From NCBI GenBank assembly GCA_964616275.1, contig CAZTUL010000002.1, forward strand, positions 1 through 64,000: a stretch of DNA of 64,000 nucleotides, given 5' to 3'. Shown in pieces: positions 60,295 to 64,000 of this stretch. Below the pieces are notes generated by a model, which made no database searches, was not told where the DNA came from, and saw only the letters and a program-made list of their open reading frames with translations. The position numbers and the translations under genes are program-made. Position 1 is the stretch's first letter; every line of letters begins with the position of its first letter. The DNA is from CAYZJV01 sp964616275 (GTDB lineage Bacteria > Spirochaetota > Spirochaetia > Sphaerochaetales > Sphaerochaetaceae).

Positions 60295-61082
60295 TACGCT
60301 ATGCGGTCCTAGGAAGCGGTTCTTCAGGAAACAGCTATCTCATAGGCTTTCAGGAAGAGAGTGTTCTTTTTGATGCTGGATTTTCTCTTAAGCAGATGCA
60401 ATGCCGTGCTGAAGAGGCTCAATTCGATTTCTCTAAAGTTGGTGCACTTTGTATAACTCATTTGCATCCGGACCACTGTCGAGGTGCAGGTGTGTTTGCA
60501 CGTAAAACAGGAAAACCGGTATTCGTCCATAGAGCACTCGTTGAAGGGTCTCTTAAGGAACTCGTCTCGCTTCGTATTCCATCTGATCAATTGAGGGTGT
60601 TTTCGCATAATGAACCCTTTGTAGTGGGGGCGTTCACCATTACGGCTTTCCCAACGAGTCATGACAGTCCATCTTCCATGTGGTTCTCTGTTGGAATTCG
60701 AAATAGGCAGTTTGCAATTATTACCGATACTGGGAAGATAGATGATACCATGAAGCAGCATGCACTGGATTCCGATGTACTTTTTCTAGAAGCAAACTAT
60801 GATGAACTCATGCTGCACGAGGGTCCGTATCCGTATATGCTTAAGCAACGAATACAAGGTGTTACGGGACATCTATCCAATCGTGATGCTATCCAATTGT
60901 TAAACACCTGCACCACTGATCGTTTGACAGATGTGTATTTTTGCCATCTTTCAAAGGTGAATAATCGTCCAGAAATTCTAGCAGAACATTGTGAACAACA
61001 TCTCACTTGGAAAGGCAAGCACACGATATGTGAACATGGTCAACTGTACTGTGGGTCTGTAGACCCGGGAGAAATTATATGA
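60291..61082 (+). CDS. metallo-beta-lactamase-fold hydrolase (YycJ/WalJ-like)
   Basis: The 263-residue protein starts at ATG 60291, overlapping the previous stop. The metal site is THLHPDHCRG (HxHxDH, near 56-61), HDSPSSMWF, ITDTGKIDD (bridging D) and the final histidine in CHLS. AVLGSGSSGNSYLI at the start is diagnostic of the YycJ group, which includes 5'-3' exonucleases. The first motif here is HLHPDH. The stop overlaps the next acyl-CoA ligase by four bases, so three genes are coupled. Confidence 0.88.
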   Translation: MIRYAVLGSGSSGNSYLIGFQEESVLFDAGFSLKQMQCRAEEAQFDFSKVGALCITHLHPDHCRGAGVFARKTGKPVFVHRALVEGSLKELVSLRIPSDQLRVFSHNEPFVVGAFTITAFPTSHDSPSSMWFSVGIRNRQFAIITDTGKIDDTMKQHALDSDVLFLEANYDELMLHEGPYPYMLKQRIQGVTGHLSNRDAIQLLNTCTTDRLTDVYFCHLSKVNNRPEILAEHCEQHLTWKGKHTICEHGQLYCGSVDPGEII

Positions 61083-62821
61083 AACATGAATTAGAAACAT
61101 TTACGATTCGCCATATTCTTGAGCGTTCGGCACAACGCCATGCCGATCGATTAGCTTTGACGCTCATCGGAGACGATGACAGTTCGCTTACGTATAGAGA
61201 ACTCAAACGAAAAGTCGATGCCATGGCTACATACCTCATAGAACAGGGGGTAGGTTCCGGTGAAACTGTTGCACTCCTTGGTGAAAGCCAGCCTATGTGG
61301 GGAGTCGCATATCTGGCGATAATTTCTGCCGGGGCTGTCGCAGTTCCTATCCTTCCCGATTTCTCGGCAAAAGAAATTGAGACAATTCTTACTCACTGTG
61401 AGGCAAAAGCCTGTGTAGTCTCTACAAAAATATTCGAGAAAATTGAACAGATAGATAGAACAGCGGTGCCTTTCATTATGCGGCTTGAGGATCTCTTTCA
61501 TATTCCAGAACCCATTTCCACAAATCTTAAGACAGCTCGCGATTTTCTGCACGCACCAGGGCGTGATATGACTCGAACCAAGCCAAGTCTCAAGGCAATT
61601 ACGGAACGCAGCCGAAAAGAAGACGACTTAGCCTCAATTATCTATACGAGCGGAACAACAGGTTCCTCCAAGGGTGTTATGCTTACCAATAGAAATCTGG
61701 CGAGTAATGCGTCGGCGTGCGTAAAACAGTTCTTTAAAATTCGTACCGGGTACCGATTTCTTTCAATCCTGCCAATGAGTCACTCGTATGAGTTTACTAT
61801 AGGATTTCTTCTTCCTCTCGTTACGGGTGCTCAGGTGCATTATCTTGGAAGAGCTCCCGCTGCAAGTATTCTGTTACCTGCAATGAAGAAAATTCGCCCT
61901 CAGGTAATGTTGTCCGTCCCACTGCTTATAGAAAAAATTTACCGAAGTTCAGTCGTTCCTCAGATAGCAAAGAACCCGCGAGTTGCAAAATTACATAAGA
62001 ATCCATTATTGAGAAGGTTCATTAATGGAGTTATTGGTAAAAAATTACGCAGAACATTTGGAGGCAATCTCAAGTTTTTCGGTGTAGGTGGTGCAGCACT
62101 CGATATTGAAGTCGAACACTTCCTTAAAGAAGCAAAGTTCCCCTATGCAATCGGATATGGACTTACTGAAACTGCTCCGCTGCTCGCTGGCTCTGGGCCG
62201 AAGCAGACTAAACCGGGAACCGTTGGATATGCCGTAAAAGGAGTCCAAGTAAAGATTCATGAGCCCGATTCGACTACTCATGTAGGTGAGATAGTAGCTA
62301 AAGGTCCAAATGTAATGCAGGGATATTACAGGAACGAAGCTCTAACCAAAGAGGTATTCACAGAAGATGGGTGGTTCAGAACAGGTGATTTGGGAATCAT
62401 AGAGAGGAATAGGCTCTCAATCAAGGGACGAAAGAAGACAATGATTCTCGGCCCAAGTGGTGAGAACATATATCCTGAGCTTATTGAAACTCTGCTTAAC
62501 ACGATTCCATACGTACAGGAATCTCTGGTACTTTCCGGAGAAGGTGGCCTGGCTGCTTTGATTAAACTTGACTTTGAGCTAATGGCAGAGCATTTAAAAT
62601 TATCGGTTAATGATGCAAAGGAGAGTGCTTCTACGTATCTTACTCATATTCGGGAAGAGGTGAATAAGGAATTGAGTTCTTTCAGCAGAATACGTGATGT
62701 CTCGTTGCAGGATGAACCATTCCAGCGTACTCCAACCCTGAAAATTAAACGGTACCTCTATTCACTCAAGGAGACGCTTACCGGTCATAAGGACGATAAG
62801 AACCAGGATGACTCGAAATAG
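61079..62821 (+). CDS. AMP-forming acyl-CoA ligase, second copy
   Basis: The 580-residue ANL-superfamily protein has IIYTSGTTGSSKGVMLTN (A3), GYGLTETAPLLAGSG (A5), GWFRTGDLGIIE (A7), IKGRKKTMILGPSGENIYPE (A8) and a C-terminal lysine in TPTLKIKRYL. It is a paralogue of the protein encoded at 51148-52902 but is more basic in the middle (KIRPQVMLSVPLLIEKIYRSS), a feature seen in membrane-bound acyl-ACP/CoA synthetases. It is coupled to the metallo-hydrolase gene. The chain length used is unknown. Confidence 0.87.
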   Translation: MKHELETFTIRHILERSAQRHADRLALTLIGDDDSSLTYRELKRKVDAMATYLIEQGVGSGETVALLGESQPMWGVAYLAIISAGAVAVPILPDFSAKEIETILTHCEAKACVVSTKIFEKIEQIDRTAVPFIMRLEDLFHIPEPISTNLKTARDFLHAPGRDMTRTKPSLKAITERSRKEDDLASIIYTSGTTGSSKGVMLTNRNLASNASACVKQFFKIRTGYRFLSILPMSHSYEFTIGFLLPLVTGAQVHYLGRAPAASILLPAMKKIRPQVMLSVPLLIEKIYRSSVVPQIAKNPRVAKLHKNPLLRRFINGVIGKKLRRTFGGNLKFFGVGGAALDIEVEHFLKEAKFPYAIGYGLTETAPLLAGSGPKQTKPGTVGYAVKGVQVKIHEPDSTTHVGEIVAKGPNVMQGYYRNEALTKEVFTEDGWFRTGDLGIIERNRLSIKGRKKTMILGPSGENIYPELIETLLNTIPYVQESLVLSGEGGLAALIKLDFELMAEHLKLSVNDAKESASTYLTHIREEVNKELSSFSRIRDVSLQDEPFQRTPTLKIKRYLYSLKETLTGHKDDKNQDDSK

Positions 62822-62886
62822 ACTATCCGCCTTGTGGTTGGTGAGTGCTTATGGTATACAAGGGAAGGGGAGGCTTTCAAATCGAT

Positions 62887-63954
62887 ATGAATAAGAATAT
62901 AGACATTCGGATTCAAGCAGTTGAACCTCTGGTGAGCCCACAAGAGCTTGCACGCCAATACCCTGTCTCAGATCAATTGACAGATATTATTCATGTCTCG
63001 CGGCAAAGTGTGAATGATATTATCCTAGGGAAGGATTCGCGACTACTTGCTATTGTTGGTCCCTGTTCTATTCACGATCCTGCAGCTGCTTTGGAATATG
63101 CACATAAGTTGCGTAATCTCGCCTCCGAAGTTTCCGATAAATTGTATGTGGTTATGCGAACATATTTTGAAAAACCTCGTACTATAGGTGGGTGGAAAGG
63201 TCTTATCATTGATCCGAAGATGGATGGCTCCTATGCGATTCAAGAAGGAATAGCGACTGCCCGGAAACTATTAATAGACATAACTTCACTTGGGTTACCC
63301 GTAGGTTGTGAGATGCTTGATCCAATTGTTCCTCAGTATATTGATGAAATGTTGAGTTGGTGTTCAATCGGAGCCCGCACAACCGAAAGTCAGACTCACC
63401 GCACCCTCGCAAGTGGTATGTCGGTTGCAGTCGGTTTTAAAAATAGTACCGGTGGTGAATATGCTACTGCGGTGAATGCCATTAAAAGTGCTCGAGAGAG
63501 TGCTGCATTCATTGGAATCGATAAGCACGGCAGTTCCTCAATCTATAGAACCACAGGTAACGATTGCGGGCATCTGATACTTCGCGGTGGAGACCATGGT
63601 CCAAATTACTATGAGGAGGATGTGGAGGCTGCATCGCAACTTATGCAGAAACTCTCATTAGAACCAGCCATCATTGTTGATTGCAGTCACGCAAACTCCC
63701 GAAAAAATCCTTTACGACAGCGTCGGGTTCTGAGAGCTGTGGTTGATCAGGTTATCTGGGGCCGAAAAGAGATTAAGGGCTTTATGATTGAGAGTAATCT
63801 ATTTTCTGGATGCCAGACAATTCCAGAGAATCCAAAAGAGCTTCAGTATGGGGTGTCAGTAACCGATGGGTGTATAGGTTGGGAAGAGACAGAAGAGGCT
63901 TTGCGTCGTGTATGCATGGCTCTTCGAAAAGGAAAACAGGAGTTGGAGGCATAA
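62887..63954 (+). CDS. aroG: 3-deoxy-7-phosphoheptulonate synthase, AroG type
   Basis: The 355-residue enzyme joins PEP and erythrose 4-phosphate in the first step of aromatic synthesis. Motifs are AIVGPCSIHDPAAALEYA (near 60), RTYFEKPRTIGGWKGLIIDP (near 92-111), GARTTESQTHR, GFKNSTGG, ILRGG and DCSHANSRKNP (metal site). ATG 62887 aligns with the E. coli AroG start, but its GGGAGG is 13 bases away. ATG 62851, with GGTGAG nearby, would add 12 residues, so the exact start is uncertain. E. coli AroG is 350 residues and feedback-regulated by phenylalanine; its effector here is unknown. Confidence 0.93.
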   Translation: MNKNIDIRIQAVEPLVSPQELARQYPVSDQLTDIIHVSRQSVNDIILGKDSRLLAIVGPCSIHDPAAALEYAHKLRNLASEVSDKLYVVMRTYFEKPRTIGGWKGLIIDPKMDGSYAIQEGIATARKLLIDITSLGLPVGCEMLDPIVPQYIDEMLSWCSIGARTTESQTHRTLASGMSVAVGFKNSTGGEYATAVNAIKSARESAAFIGIDKHGSSSIYRTTGNDCGHLILRGGDHGPNYYEEDVEAASQLMQKLSLEPAIIVDCSHANSRKNPLRQRRVLRAVVDQVIWGRKEIKGFMIESNLFSGCQTIPENPKELQYGVSVTDGCIGWEETEEALRRVCMALRKGKQELEA

Positions 63955-63955
63955 T

Positions 63956-64000
63956 ATGCAAGAGAAAGAGATTAAAGTTTTAGTGGCTCTAGCTGAGGGT
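63956..64000 (+). CDS. 5' end of a DJ-1/PfpI-like gene, cut by the window edge
   Basis: GGAGG lies 6 bases before ATG 63956 and 15 codons are visible: MQEKEIKVLVALAEG. The KVLVALAEGxE-type start is that of DJ-1/ThiJ/PfpI proteins, but 15 residues are too few for certainty. It starts one base after the DAHP synthase stop, so it is in the same operon. Confidence 0.5.
   Translation, partial: MQEKEIKVLVALAEG

Noticed and set aside
1..64000. Mobile elements, prophage, CRISPR arrays or rRNA
   Set aside because: No transposase, integrase, repeat-spacer pattern or rRNA-like stretch was seen on either strand.

Overview
The window is a continuous stretch of bacterial chromosome with moderate GC, tight gene packing, short gaps (none above 300 bases without a gene) and many ATGA-type overlaps. 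I see no insertion sequence, prophage, CRISPR array or rRNA. The gene set points to an anaerobic spirochaete (phylum Spirochaetota). The evidence is a long-form PPi-dependent phosphofructokinase, a MurE whose specificity motif is not the meso-diaminopimelate type, an outer-membrane barrel of the FadL/UPF0164 kind seen in treponemes, and a small zinc-ribbon protein that I associate with spirochaetes. The phylum call is inference. A tRNA-Leu fragment opens the window and a truncated DJ-1/PfpI-like gene closes it.

Region 1 (1-3000): tRNA-Leu(TAA) 3' part, a nicotinamidase, two small proteins of unknown function and a threonine synthase.

Region 2 (3000-24100) is the centre of interest: an anaerobic purine-catabolism island. 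It has a PLP-dependent lyase-like enzyme divergent from ygfK-ssnA-ygeY. These are followed by a complete three-subunit molybdenum hydroxylase of the xanthine dehydrogenase family, an amidohydrolase of the 8-oxoguanine deaminase type, and the YgfM/XdhD pair. After these come ygeW, adenine deaminase and an AzgA-like purine permease. YgfK, SsnA, YgeY, YgfM, XdhD and YgeW correspond to the selenium-linked E. coli ygeW-ygfM region, homologues of which were linked to anaerobic urate/purine breakdown in gut bacteria. Three promoters here (ygfK, ygeW, ade) carry the same operator: two copies of a TGTTGCA heptamer exactly 10 bp apart, the near copy ending exactly 7 bp before the -35 box. A fourth transcription start appears to lie just before the xdh genes and to make a 139-nt leader that can fold into a hairpin, an H-type pseudoknot and a second hairpin. 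The pseudoknot loop can alternatively pair with the Shine-Dalgarno sequence, which looks like a riboswitch.

Region 3 (24200-27150): a FecCD-type ABC importer (ATPase, permease, binding protein) reading away from proA. Its position next to two molybdenum enzymes makes molybdate or tungstate a reasonable but unproven cargo.

Region 4 (27300-39440): proA-proB, a glycosyltransferase-like protein and a cell-wall amidase on the plus strand. Facing them is a minus-strand run murE-ddl-dinB-trmL-proC-serS-pncB.

Region 5 (39500-51000): a D12-like DNA methyltransferase with an altered catalytic motif, an outer-membrane barrel, a small zinc-ribbon protein with its own strong promoter, and murC-yicC-cmk-rpoZ(like)-miaA. 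Opposite these are folC, an NFACT/RqcH protein and a membrane-anchored protein with a possible pseudokinase domain.

Region 6 (51000-64000): two AMP-forming acyl-CoA ligases, yhbY, an iron-type alcohol dehydrogenase, a DUF364 protein, PPi-phosphofructokinase, a YaiI-family protein, a LuxR-type regulator, asnS, an ArsC/Spx-like protein, a metallo-beta-lactamase-fold protein and DAHP synthase.

Gene starts were revised where a Shine-Dalgarno sequence, a family alignment remembered from E. coli, or a promoter argued for it. No database search was possible.
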